Source: Burkholderia catarinensis (GTDB lineage Bacteria > Pseudomonadota > Gammaproteobacteria > Burkholderiales > Burkholderiaceae). Taken from it: a stretch of DNA of 64,000 nt. How positions within the stretch are numbered: the first letter of the stretch is position 1; each line of letters opens with the position of its first letter. The translations under genes were made by a program, and so were the position numbers. The notes below the pieces were generated by a model. It saw only the letters and a list, made by a program, of their open reading frames with translations, was not told the DNA's origin and ran no database searches. Location: contig NZ_MDEQ02000001.1 of NCBI RefSeq assembly GCF_001883705.2, forward strand, positions 186,001 through 250,000, read 5' to 3'. Below are positions 55,974-64,000 of this stretch, in pieces.

Positions 55974-57170
55974 ATGACATTTCCAGTTTTGTTGGTCGAG
56001 GATGGGGACGAGAAAGCATCGTCCATTCGGCGTGAGCTCGTGTCCAGCGGTATTCAAGATTCAGACATTGTGAGGGTAAGCAATACGAGAGAGGCTCGGC
56101 TGGTGTTATCCGAGCGATCATTTGAGCTTGTTTTGCTTGATTTAATCTTGCCTGCAAGAGATGACAAGCCGACGGCGAGTAACGGGCTGGATTTGTTGTT
56201 TATGATGGTTGAGGAGCCCGGGCTAAATTCACCAAGAACGATTGTTGGTATAACTGCCGACGAAGATGCGCTCAGGGAAAACGAAGCTGATTTCCGGAGG
56301 CTCACGACTCAGATTATTCGCTATGATGTCGGTAGTGCTGATTGGCGAAATTCTATTAAAAATCTTGTATCGCATATTCGGCGATCTATTGAAAAATCTG
56401 TCGATTTTGATGTTGATGTGTGTTTTGTAACGGCACTCCGTAATCCGGAACTAAAGGCAATCCTGGATTTACCTTGTCAGTGGGATGGAGAGGAGCTAGT
56501 GGCCGCTTTGCCGCCTCTGAGAAAGGGTTTCATTGAAGTGGGGGGGCGAGTAGTGTCTCTTGTGGCGGCGCATGCGCCTCAAATGGGGTCGGTCTCGGCC
56601 GCACTCACGACCTCCGCGCTACTACAAGCTTTTAGGCCTCGCGTGTTGCTTATGACAGGCATATGCGGAGGCGTTGGTGATAGTCCGAAATTGGGAGATC
56701 TTGTAGTTGCTGAAAAAAGCTGGGATTGGCAGAGTGGAAAATGGATTGACGACGGATCTTTCGAGGCCGCACCGGACCAAGTTCCAGGTGACCGAGACTT
56801 GATCAACGCCGCAACGAGTTGTGAGACCGAGTTGGAGGTGCTTCATCGCGCCTTTCCAGGGGCGCGACCAGGTAATGTACCGTCACTTCATTGCGGCCCG
56901 ATGGTTTCTGGTAGCGCAGTTGTAGCTGATCTGGGAAAGCATGTACTGTTTAAGAAGCAACATCGTAAAACTATCGCAGTAGATATGGAGTGCTACGGTG
57001 TATACAGCGCTGTTGCAATGTCCGCGGCGCCGAAGTCAAAGGTTCTTTGCCTGAAATCTGTTTCCGATCTTGCGAATCGGGACAAGTCTGATGATTATCA
57101 GCAATATTGTAGTTACTTGTCTGCGTCGATAGGTCTTAGAGTGATTGAGCGACACTTTTCTGGATTGTGA
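55974..57170 (+). CDS. dtcC: DtcC-like effector: receiver domain fused to a nucleoside-phosphorylase-type nucleosidase
   Basis: 398 residues; the ATG follows the dtcB stop with no gap. Residues 1-125 are a receiver (LLVEDGDEKAS; phosphoacceptor Asp56 in LVLLDLILP). Residues about 145-398 are a PNP/UDP/MTAN fold: MTGICGGVGDSPKLGDLVVA (from Met227), VDMECYGVYSAVA with Glu339 and KSVSDLANRDKSDD with Asp365, the residues that bind ribose and activate the base in this superfamily. Detocs effectors of this build cleave ATP to adenine and ribose triphosphate after phage infection. Activity here is inferred from architecture. Last gene of the operon. Confidence 0.86.
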   Translation: MTFPVLLVEDGDEKASSIRRELVSSGIQDSDIVRVSNTREARLVLSERSFELVLLDLILPARDDKPTASNGLDLLFMMVEEPGLNSPRTIVGITADEDALRENEADFRRLTTQIIRYDVGSADWRNSIKNLVSHIRRSIEKSVDFDVDVCFVTALRNPELKAILDLPCQWDGEELVAALPPLRKGFIEVGGRVVSLVAAHAPQMGSVSAALTTSALLQAFRPRVLLMTGICGGVGDSPKLGDLVVAEKSWDWQSGKWIDDGSFEAAPDQVPGDRDLINAATSCETELEVLHRAFPGARPGNVPSLHCGPMVSGSAVVADLGKHVLFKKQHRKTIAVDMECYGVYSAVAMSAAPKSKVLCLKSVSDLANRDKSDDYQQYCSYLSASIGLRVIERHFSGL

Positions 57171-57392
57171 TGATCGAATCTTGTCGCTGATCTGGGCTGA
57201 TTTTTTTACATCAAAGGTATGTAGTTCAACATTAATCTGGCATTGCATTTTTGGTGGCAAGTCCGTTGCTCTGTGGAGGGTAACGTCTACGTAATGTGGA
57301 GTAGTAACGGGGCCGCTACATGCGTGGCTCCGTTACTAGGGATATATCAGTAATTTCGTGTTCAAGACATATGATGCTCCCCAGGAGGCTAT

Positions 57393-57725
57393 ATGCCTTG
57401 CAAACCGAAAGCCAAACCGGTAAACCTGCCGGCGATTCCCGCTGAGTTGCTTGAGCAATTCGGTCGCGGTCCGATAACGGCCGCAGCGATCAATGCCGCG
57501 ATGCTGGCCCTCGAGAAGGCGCTAATCGAGCGAACACTGGGCGGCGAGATGAGCCGCCATCTCGGCCACCCGCCCGGCGCTGCCAAGCCGAGCGCGGTGA
57601 CCAACCAACGCAATACCGATCGACAACGCAAGGTGTTGATCGGGAAACGGAAAATACGTCAATGCCGGCAGCGCACTGACTGCAGCCCCTCGCAACACGC
57701 ATGTCGAAACAATCGAATGGATTAG
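57393..57725 (+). pseudogene. Truncated IS256-family transposase
   Basis: The first 75-80 codons (IPAELLEQFGRGPITAAAIN, then ALIERTLGGEMSRHLGHPPG, then TNQRN) match the N-terminus of IS256-type transposases, which are about 400 residues. After about 57640 the similarity ends in unrelated sequence and the DDE catalytic part is missing. No terminal inverted repeats identified. Sits 220 bases past dtcC, marking past insertion at the island edge. Confidence 0.8.
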
Positions 57726-57817
57726 ATTCGCTTGTGGGGCGCAGCCGCTAGAGACGCGCTGCCAGCTTCCCGCATTCATGCGAAGATTGTTGATATCCCA
57801 AAAATTCCGAGACCGCC

Positions 57818-58282
57818 GTGACCCGATCGACCCCTGAGGGCAACCGAGAAGCGACCGCCCACCCACCCTGGATGCGCGTCGCCCTGGCCGAACTCGGCAT
57901 CCGCCGCCACTCGCCGGGCAGCATCAACCCGCGCATCGTCGAATACAACAACCAGACGAACCTCGCCGGCTACGACGACAAGATTTCCTGGTGCTCGTCA
58001 TTTGTCAACTGGTGCATGACGCACTCCGGCATTCGCGGCACGGGCTCCGCACTCGCACGTTCGTGGCTCGAATGGGGCCGCCCGCTGGAACGCCCGGTCT
58101 ACGGCTGCATCGCGATCCTGACGCGCGACGATCCGCCAAGCTGGAAAGGGCACGTCGGCTTCTACCTGCGTCACGACGCCGAACACGTCCACCTGTTCGG
58201 CGGCAACCAGCTGGAAGAAGTGCGCGAACTCGCCTACCCGTTGAACGAAGTGATCGGATACCGCTGGCCCGACGCCGAATGA
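57818..58282 (+). CDS. CHAP/NlpC-P60-like protein (TIGR02594 type)
   Basis: 154 residues from a GTG; an internal ATG at 57870 is possible. It has ISWCSSFVNWCM with the likely catalytic Cys, SALARSWLEWG, YGCIAILTRDDPPSWKGHVG with the His, and HLFGGNQLEEV, the pattern I recall for the TIGR02594 family of small papain-fold amidases. Such proteins cleave peptidoglycan peptides or act as phage/T6SS-type enzymes. No signal peptide and no immunity partner nearby. Confidence 0.75.
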   Translation: MTRSTPEGNREATAHPPWMRVALAELGIRRHSPGSINPRIVEYNNQTNLAGYDDKISWCSSFVNWCMTHSGIRGTGSALARSWLEWGRPLERPVYGCIAILTRDDPPSWKGHVGFYLRHDAEHVHLFGGNQLEEVRELAYPLNEVIGYRWPDAE

Positions 58283-58426
58283 TCACGCAGCGTCGGCGCA
58301 CACAAAACCCCAAACACCGCCTTTTCCGCCGCTGCTAATCTGTCGAACACACCGCATCGACCCACCCGGAGCCCGTCGGCGCATCAACCCGCCGCCGCCA
58401 ACCTCCGCCCCCACAAGGAACCTGCA

Positions 58427-59059
58427 GTGCAAACCGGTAATCTCCGTCTCTACGCGGATGCGCAATACACGAGCCCTTACGCGATGTCGGTCTTCGTCGC
58501 GCTCGAGGAAAAGTCTCTGCCTTACGAACTGGTGACCGTCGATCTCGGCAACCGCGCGCATTTCGCACCCGACTATGCGGCGACGTCGCTGACGCAACGC
58601 GTGCCGACGCTCGTGCACGACGATTTCGCGTTGTCGGAATCGTCGGCGATTACCGAGTATCTCGAAGATATATTCCCGGGCACACGGCTCTATCCGGTCG
58701 ATCCGCGCCAGCGCGCGCAGGCGCGGCAGGTGCAGGCGTGGCTGCGCAGCGACCTGATGCCGGTGCGCACGGAACGGTCGACCGAAGTGCTGTTCTACGG
58801 CCCGTCGAGCGAGCCGCTGTCGAATCTGGCGCAGGCTGCCGCGCAGAAGCTGTTCGCGGCCGCCGACAAGCTGCTCGCGCCGGGCGCGGCAAACCTGTTC
58901 GGCGAGTGGAGTATTGCCGATGTCGATCTGGCGGTGATGCTGAACCGTCTGGTGCTGAACGACGACCCGGTGCCGCAACGCCTTGCCGACTATGCACGCG
59001 CGCAGTGGGAGCGGCCGTCGGTGCAGCGCTGGGTGAAGCTGAAGCGGCCGCCGCTGTAA
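58427..59059 (+). CDS. yfcF: Glutathione S-transferase, YfcF-like
   Basis: 210 residues from a GTG with AAGGAAC upstream. N-terminal thioredoxin-like domain (RLYADAQYTSPYAMSVFVAL; QRVPTLVHDDFALSESSAIT) and helical C-terminal domain (LFGEWSIADVDLAVMLNRLV). LYADAQYTSPYAMSVFVALE with Ser as the catalytic candidate resembles YfcF, a GST with peroxidase activity. Cytoplasmic; monocistronic. Confidence 0.85.
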   Translation: MQTGNLRLYADAQYTSPYAMSVFVALEEKSLPYELVTVDLGNRAHFAPDYAATSLTQRVPTLVHDDFALSESSAITEYLEDIFPGTRLYPVDPRQRAQARQVQAWLRSDLMPVRTERSTEVLFYGPSSEPLSNLAQAAAQKLFAAADKLLAPGAANLFGEWSIADVDLAVMLNRLVLNDDPVPQRLADYARAQWERPSVQRWVKLKRPPL

Positions 59060-59195
59060 TCGCGGTTGCATGGGGCGTGTCGGCGGCTCGAAAGTACGCC
59101 GGCACGCCGTGCCTCAAGCCGTCCCGTATGTACCCAAAATCGGCATGCTAGAGTAGCCCGGCTTTCCTCCTTCACCCGAATCCACCCGAACCGCC

Positions 59196-59819
59196 ATGAG
59201 CTATCTTCCTCAACTTGCCGCAGTCGGCGGCGTGATGTTGCTGGCGTGCGTCAGCCCCGGCCCCGACCTGATCGCCGTTTCGTCCCACGCACTCGGCAAT
59301 CGCCGTGCGGGCCTGCTGGCCGCGTTGGGCATTGCGTCGTCGCATGCGGTCTGGGCGGCGATGGCGATTTTCGGGCTCGGGCTGATCGTCGCGAAGCTCG
59401 CGTGGTTGTACGAGGCGATCCGCATCGCCGGTGCCGCGTACCTGATTTACCTCGGTATCAAGACGCTGTCGAGCCTGCGTCAGTCGGCGCAACAAGCTGA
59501 ATCCGCGAGCCAGCCCGTTGTTCGCGGTGGCGTGCATGCGTATCGGAAAGGGCTGCTGGTCGGCCTGACGAATCCGAAGGCCGCGGCGTTCTTCGGCAGT
59601 CTGTTCGTCACGCTGTTGCCCGCACACGCACCGGCGTGGGTGCATGGTGCGACGCTGGCCGTCGTCGTTGCCGTATCGCTGACGTGGTTCTGCACGGTCG
59701 CCGTACTGTTCTCGACGAACCGTGTGCAAACGGGTTACGCGAAACTGCGCAAGCCGATCGACGCGGTGATGGGGACGATCCTGTTGGGGCTCGGCGCGAA
59801 GCTGGCATTGGATCGCTAA
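59196..59819 (+). CDS. LysE/RhtB-family amino-acid exporter
   Basis: 207 residues, five to six membrane helices, inner membrane. The family opening is intact: LACVSPGPDLIAVSSHALGN then RRAGLLAALGIASSHAVWAA, and GLLVGLTNPKAAAFFGSLFV after the cytoplasmic loop. It exports an amino acid or derivative such as homoserine or threonine; substrate not determinable. A 7-bp hairpin at 59833-59851 follows. Confidence 0.9.
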   Translation: MSYLPQLAAVGGVMLLACVSPGPDLIAVSSHALGNRRAGLLAALGIASSHAVWAAMAIFGLGLIVAKLAWLYEAIRIAGAAYLIYLGIKTLSSLRQSAQQAESASQPVVRGGVHAYRKGLLVGLTNPKAAAFFGSLFVTLLPAHAPAWVHGATLAVVVAVSLTWFCTVAVLFSTNRVQTGYAKLRKPIDAVMGTILLGLGAKLALDR

Positions 59820-59908
59820 GCGGTCGAGCTTTGCTGCCCATCGCGGGCAGCTACAACGGACGGCAATCTCATCTCAATAGCCGGGATGAAGTTGTCGTTC
59901 GCTCATCT

Positions 59909-60718
59909 TCAACGGGTCTGCACAGCCAGCACACGCCTGATATCTGCACATGTCGATTGCCGGTCTCCAACGTCAAAACGGAACCGCAGCGGGTCGGATT
60001 GCGGGATGGGAAACGACTGCGGAATATCTTCGACGTCATCCCCCGAATATCCCGGCGTACGAAGATGCGGCATCGGAGCGCTGGCGTGCCCCTTCGATGC
60101 ATCCTGGTAGCACGACCACATCAAATACCGACGACGGTTCTGCACGAAGAAGTACGGCATTTGCGTCATCTGGATTTTGTATAGCGTTGTGCTGAGCAAG
60201 CGGCCCGCACCACCGATATCCCCCATCCCGGTTTCACTTCTTTGGTTTGCGCCGTTGAACACGGTGATCGACCAAAAGCCGTCCAGTCCGACTCGGGCAG
60301 TCGGTACACGCATCGGCGACGTCCAGATGGAATTGGCGGTAGCGCCGATCTGCGCGAGGTCGTCGGCACCGAGTGCGATGTCGCCGCGATCGATGACGGT
60401 TGTCCTCCGCTTGCCATTCACGAGATCAACATCGAATTCCACGAACGACAGCGTGCCGACATCCAGATCAACCAGCGAGATAGCCTCGGGGCCGAAGAGG
60501 CCGCCGGTGGAGAGGTCGATGCCGTGGCGAACCTGACTGAGCGGGAACGATTCCGAGTCTGGGCGCGCCGAACAGCGCGTGGCGCATGGTTTGTCGGTCA
60601 TGCGGAATCGGGTGTCGCCGATGGATCCGCCGTTCCAGGCTGTCACAGGTGCGCAGGCGGCCGTGACGAATGTGGTGACTATCAGACTGATGGGGGCAAA
60701 AAGGAGTCGAATAGTCAT
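59909..60718 (-). CDS. Putative lipoprotein, function unknown
   Basis: 269 residues. Signal peptide with a lipobox-like FVTAAC (Cys about residue 22). The mature part is mixed alpha/beta without a recognisable family: RFRMTDKPCATRC, TGGLFGPEAISLVDLDVGTL, LDGFWSITVFNGANQRSE and YLMWSCYQDASKG. Six Cys residues after the lipid Cys suggest disulphides. Its composition is less GC-rich than the flanks. Convergent with the LysE gene; unlinked to the efflux operon, which is 165 bases upstream. Confidence 0.7.
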   Translation of the reverse strand: MTIRLLFAPISLIVTTFVTAACAPVTAWNGGSIGDTRFRMTDKPCATRCSARPDSESFPLSQVRHGIDLSTGGLFGPEAISLVDLDVGTLSFVEFDVDLVNGKRRTTVIDRGDIALGADDLAQIGATANSIWTSPMRVPTARVGLDGFWSITVFNGANQRSETGMGDIGGAGRLLSTTLYKIQMTQMPYFFVQNRRRYLMWSCYQDASKGHASAPMPHLRTPGYSGDDVEDIPQSFPIPQSDPLRFRFDVGDRQSTCADIRRVLAVQTR

Positions 60719-60882
60719 GGCTGAATTCTGGATTCCGGCTATGCAGAAGAGGGCTGTGCATTATGCCGTATCGGCCTTCGTCTCCAGCGACGTCGGCCAA
60801 TACCGTATCAAGCCGGGTTTGTCGGGCGTTTAAGCTGCTATTCAACGTCTGATGGCTTTTTCACCCCGCATCCATTCAGCCT

Positions 60883-62319
60883 TCAATTCTTCGCCACAGC
60901 CTCCACCTCCGGCCCACCCGCCGCATCGTTCCTGCTCCACCCACCCCCAAGCGACCGATAAAGCGCAACCGCCGCCAGCGCATGCTCGCGCTTGAGCTGA
61001 TTGAGCGAATCCGAATCCCGCAGATACACCTCCTGCGCCGACAACACATCCAGAAAATCCGTCGCCCCGCCTTTGTAAAGCTGATTCGCCAACCCAAGCG
61101 CCTTGTCCGACGCAGCAAGCGCGCTATCGAGCTTCCGCGTCGCTTCATCGGAACTGACGAGATTCGCCCGCGCATCCTCGACTTCCCGCAACGCCTGCAG
61201 CATCGTCTGCCTTAACCCGAGTTCCGACTCGCGCATCCGGCTTTCGCTCTGCGAGATATCGGCGGTGATGCGCCCCGCGTTGAAGATCGGGCTCGTCGCA
61301 CTCAACGCCGCGCTGAACAGATTGTCCGTCAACGTAGGCAACCCGAGATAAGAAGCAGCCAGAATCCCGTCCGTCAGATTCAACGAAAACTTCGGATACC
61401 GCTCGGCCTTGGCAACCCCCACCTGAGCCGCACGCCGCTCGACCTGCGCATAAGCAGTCAGCACGTCAGGCCGCCGCAGCAATGCCTGCGAAGGCAACGT
61501 CCCCGGCGCCCCAACCGGCGGGGCAGGAATCTCGCCCGCCTGCACCAACACGAGCCGATCGACCGCCTCCGGCGTCCGCCCCGAATACACGGCAATGAGA
61601 TTGAGCTGATGCGAGATCTGCGCCTGCGTCGGCGGAATTCGCGCTTCGAGCGCATCGAGCTGGTTCTGCGCGCGCGTGACGTCGAGTTCCGTCGACAGCC
61701 CGAACGCCTGCCGCTTGCGCGTGAGTTCAAGCGCGTGCTGCCGGATCTTCGCGTTGTCTTGCAGGATCTTCAACTCCTGCTGCGCCCAGCGCAGATCGAC
61801 ATATGCGGATGCCGCATCGGCCGCGAGCGCGAGCCGCATCGCATCCTCCGCATGCTTCTGCCCGACCAGTTCGGCCTGCGCGGCGAGCAGATCGAGCCGT
61901 TCGCCGCCGAACACATCGGGCGACCAGCTCAGCGCGAGCCCGGCGCCAGCCTGCCGCACATAACCGAGCGGCGGCGGCGTGTTCTGCCGTGCGTCGGCCG
62001 CATGCGCGGTCGCGTCGAGTTCGGGCAGCAGCGCCGCGCGCTTCTGCACGGTCAGCGCCTGCGCCTGCTTCACGCGTTCGGCGGCCGCCTGCAGATCGAG
62101 ATTGCCGGCGAGCACGGTCGCGATCAGCCGGTCGAGCACGGGATCGTGGAATTGCGCCCACCATGCGGCGGCGTCGATATCCGCGCGCGGCACGTCGGTA
62201 TCCCAGGCGGTGGGCGCGAGCGTCTGAACGGATTCGTTCAGCGCCGGATGCTGGGCAGGCTGTACCGCACACCCTGCGGCGAATGCGCTGACAGCCAGCG
62301 CGACGAGTAGCTTTTTCAT
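60883..62319 (-). CDS. Outer-membrane efflux lipoprotein, NodT/OprM family
   Basis: 478 residues. Signal peptide with lipobox FAAGC (Cys about residue 17). Two TolC-type repeats: WWAQFHDPVLDRLIATVLAG and GLALSWSPDVFGGERLDLLA in the first, DVLTAYAQVERRAAQVGVAK and LSATSPIFNAGRITADISQS in the second. It forms the trimeric outer-membrane duct for the pump encoded 16 bases upstream. The last 15 residues are an unconserved tail. Confidence 0.93.
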   Translation of the reverse strand: MKKLLVALAVSAFAAGCAVQPAQHPALNESVQTLAPTAWDTDVPRADIDAAAWWAQFHDPVLDRLIATVLAGNLDLQAAAERVKQAQALTVQKRAALLPELDATAHAADARQNTPPPLGYVRQAGAGLALSWSPDVFGGERLDLLAAQAELVGQKHAEDAMRLALAADAASAYVDLRWAQQELKILQDNAKIRQHALELTRKRQAFGLSTELDVTRAQNQLDALEARIPPTQAQISHQLNLIAVYSGRTPEAVDRLVLVQAGEIPAPPVGAPGTLPSQALLRRPDVLTAYAQVERRAAQVGVAKAERYPKFSLNLTDGILAASYLGLPTLTDNLFSAALSATSPIFNAGRITADISQSESRMRESELGLRQTMLQALREVEDARANLVSSDEATRKLDSALAASDKALGLANQLYKGGATDFLDVLSAQEVYLRDSDSLNQLKREHALAAVALYRSLGGGWSRNDAAGGPEVEAVAKN

Positions 62320-62335
62320 GATGATGATCTCGGCG

Positions 62336-63910
62336 TCAGTGCGCGTCCGGCGGCGGCGCGTTCAAGGTAATGGGTTTGGAAAACACGACGGCGATCAGCG
62401 CGACGACGAAGCATAGCGACAGCGCGTAATACGCATCCGCGTAGGTGAGCGTCAGCGCTTCGCGATAGATCAGCCGATGCAGGTTCGCGAGCCCGGCTTG
62501 CGCGGTATTCAGCGTATTGCCGGCGACCGCTCCCCAGTACGCAGCCTGCTGATCGAGCAGCGATGCGACCTGCGGCTCGCCGGCGCTCACGTGCTCGTTC
62601 AGGCGCAGGTAATGAAAATTCAGCCGGTCGTTGAGCATCGTCGCGCTCACCGCGATGCCGATCGCGCCGCCGAGATTGCGCATCAGGTTGAACAGGCCGC
62701 TCGCCGATTTCAGCCGCGACTGCGGCAGCGAGCCGAGCGCCATCGTCACGATCGGCGGCACGCTGAACTGCTGGCCGATTCCGCGCAGCGCCTGCGGCAG
62801 CAGCAGCTCGCGCCAGCCCCAATCGTGCGTGATCGGCGTGTACAGATAGCAGCCGAGGCCGAAGCAGATCAGTCCGAACACGAGCAGCGCGCGCATGCTG
62901 AAGTAGCGTGCGGCGAACGCATACGCACAGAGCGCGAGCAACTGGAACGCGCCGACCGACAGCAGCGCGATGCCGATCTGCAGCGAGCTGAATGCGCGCA
63001 CCTGCGCGAGAAACAGCGGCGTCAGGAACACGGTCACGAAGATCCCGATGCCGGTCACGAACGACAGCAGGCTGCCGATCCCGAAGTTGCGCACGGCGAG
63101 CGCGCGCAGGTCGACGACCGGATCTTCTGCGGTCAGCGCATGCACGATGAACAGGAAGCCGCAGATGCCGGAGATCCACGCGCAGATGACGATCGCGTCG
63201 TCGCCGAACCAGTTCTTGCGCGGGCCTTCCTCCAGCACGTATTCGAGGCAGCCGAGGAAGCCCGACATCAGCACGATGCCGAGATAGTCGCCGCGCTTGA
63301 TGAGGCTGAGGTCGGGTTCGTCGATGTGCACGTAGCGCGGCACGAGCGCGGCCACGGCAATGCCCGGCACGAGGTTCAGGTAGAACAGCCAGTGCCACGA
63401 CCATTGGTCGGTGATCCAGCCGCCGATCACGGGGCCGATCGCCGGCGCGAGCGACGCGAGTGCGCCGATGGTCGTCGATGCAATGAGCCGCTGCTTGCCG
63501 GGGAACAGCACGAACGCGGTGGTGAACACGGTCGGGATCATCGCGGCGCCGAGCGCGCCCTGCAGCCCGCGAAACAGGATCATCGAGTTGATGTCCCACG
63601 CGAGCCCGCACAGCATGCTCGTGATCGTGAAGCCGACGGCCGACGCGACGAACAGCCAGCGCGTCGACATCACCTTCGACAGCCAGCCCGACATCGGGAT
63701 CACGATGATCTCGGCGATCAGGTAGGCCGTCTGCACCCACGACAGCTCGTCCTGGCTCGCGGAAAGCCCGCCGCCGATGTCGCGCAGCGACGACGCGACG
63801 ATCTGGATGTCGAGCGTCGCCATGAAGAAGCCGACGCACATCAGCGCGAACGCGAACACGCGCTGCCTGGTCGGTTGCGACGCAGGGTCGCCGGAAAACG
63901 CGGTGGTCAT
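62336..63910 (-). CDS. DHA2-family MFS multidrug efflux pump (EmrB/QacA type)
   Basis: 524 residues, fourteen membrane helices. Motif FMATLDIQIVASSLRDIGGG in TM1, SWVQTAYLIAEIIVIPMSGW and the loop motif LFRGLQGALGAAMIPTVFTT, then the antiporter motif C ALASLAPAIGPVIGGWITDQ. Proton-driven drug export, working with the adaptor upstream and the duct downstream. Inner membrane. The adaptor gene stop is 13 bases before its start. Confidence 0.94.
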   Translation of the reverse strand: MTTAFSGDPASQPTRQRVFAFALMCVGFFMATLDIQIVASSLRDIGGGLSASQDELSWVQTAYLIAEIIVIPMSGWLSKVMSTRWLFVASAVGFTITSMLCGLAWDINSMILFRGLQGALGAAMIPTVFTTAFVLFPGKQRLIASTTIGALASLAPAIGPVIGGWITDQWSWHWLFYLNLVPGIAVAALVPRYVHIDEPDLSLIKRGDYLGIVLMSGFLGCLEYVLEEGPRKNWFGDDAIVICAWISGICGFLFIVHALTAEDPVVDLRALAVRNFGIGSLLSFVTGIGIFVTVFLTPLFLAQVRAFSSLQIGIALLSVGAFQLLALCAYAFAARYFSMRALLVFGLICFGLGCYLYTPITHDWGWRELLLPQALRGIGQQFSVPPIVTMALGSLPQSRLKSASGLFNLMRNLGGAIGIAVSATMLNDRLNFHYLRLNEHVSAGEPQVASLLDQQAAYWGAVAGNTLNTAQAGLANLHRLIYREALTLTYADAYYALSLCFVVALIAVVFSKPITLNAPPPDAH

Positions 63911-63923
63911 GGTCGGCTCCCGC

Positions 63924-64000
63924 TCAGTGCGCGTGGTCGGTATGCACGGTCACGACCGCGGACAGGCCGGGGCGCAGCACGTGTTCGAGGCCCGGCTGCG
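63924..64000 (-). CDS. C-terminal end of an EmrA/HlyD-type membrane-fusion adaptor, partial
   Basis: The last 24 codons only: QPGLEHVLRPGLSAVVTVHT and then DHAH, the pattern of the final strand of EmrA-like periplasmic adaptors (RPGLSA). It runs off the window edge. Position before a DHA2 pump and a NodT duct supports the call; the fragment alone would not. Confidence 0.65.
   Translation of the reverse strand, partial: QPGLEHVLRPGLSAVVTVHTDHAH

Noticed and set aside
59833..59851. GCTGCCC/GGGCAGC hairpin as a terminator
   Set aside because: Only 7 bp and no T-run on either strand, so a terminator call is not supported, though it lies between convergent genes.

Overview
The window is high-GC DNA of a Burkholderia-type betaproteobacterium, most likely the Burkholderia cepacia complex. 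The basis is gene content and family resemblance: a Burkholderia-like trimeric porin, a DUF3717-type small protein, a HHHH-motif small protein, a very large two-partner-secreted CdiA-like exoprotein and a kdp locus, with the usual long antisense shadow frames of GC-rich DNA. No rRNA, tRNA, CRISPR array or complete insertion sequence was seen.

Layout. (1) 1-14.0 kb: a CdiA/BcpA-type contact-dependent inhibition exoprotein whose N-terminus is off-window. It ends in a putative zinc-dependent deaminase toxin and is followed, with overlapping start and stop, by an immunity gene. A gene-poor, probably degenerate stretch follows to 15.3 kb. (2) 15.3-31.5 kb: two lipoproteins, argG, a FUSC-family membrane protein, a Cache-GGDEF diguanylate cyclase, a LysP-like permease, a DUF3717-like gene, a LysR regulator, an alpha/beta hydrolase, a divergent TetR/glycosyltransferase pair, hutC and a porin. 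(3) 31.8-39.05 kb: a potassium uptake locus in the order kdpF, second tiny membrane ORF, kdpA, kdpC, kdpB, kdpD, kdpE. C and B are swapped relative to the classical order, and KdpD lacks its N-terminal cytoplasmic sensor half. (4) 39.2-42.5 kb: a hisJQMP-like amino-acid ABC transporter preceded by a HutC-like operator. (5) 42.7-46.6 kb: a cupin, a His-rich secreted micropeptide, a DUF3761-like protein, an intracellular PHB depolymerase and a glutathione transferase. (6) 46.8-51.6 kb: an accessory motor-like module of a cyclic-nucleotide/winged-helix/FliG-C hybrid, a MotA and a MotB, followed by a chemoreceptor. (7) 52.1-57.2 kb: a visibly A/T-richer island with three overlapping or abutting genes whose architecture matches the Detocs anti-phage two-component system (DtcA kinase, DtcB receiver, DtcC receiver-nucleosidase), bordered by a truncated IS256-type transposase. 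(8) 57.8-64 kb: a CHAP/NlpC-like protein, a YfcF-like GST, a LysE exporter, a lipoprotein, and a tripartite drug-efflux operon (outer-membrane factor, DHA2 MFS pump, end of an EmrA-like adaptor).

How the genes work together. The CDI and Detocs loci are defence and competition systems at opposite ends of the window. The kdp locus is a self-contained uptake-plus-regulator unit. HutC, encoded near 29 kb, may control the amino-acid transporter through the site near 39.2 kb. The rotor-like hybrid with its own stator pair is the part of the window least explained by textbook systems.
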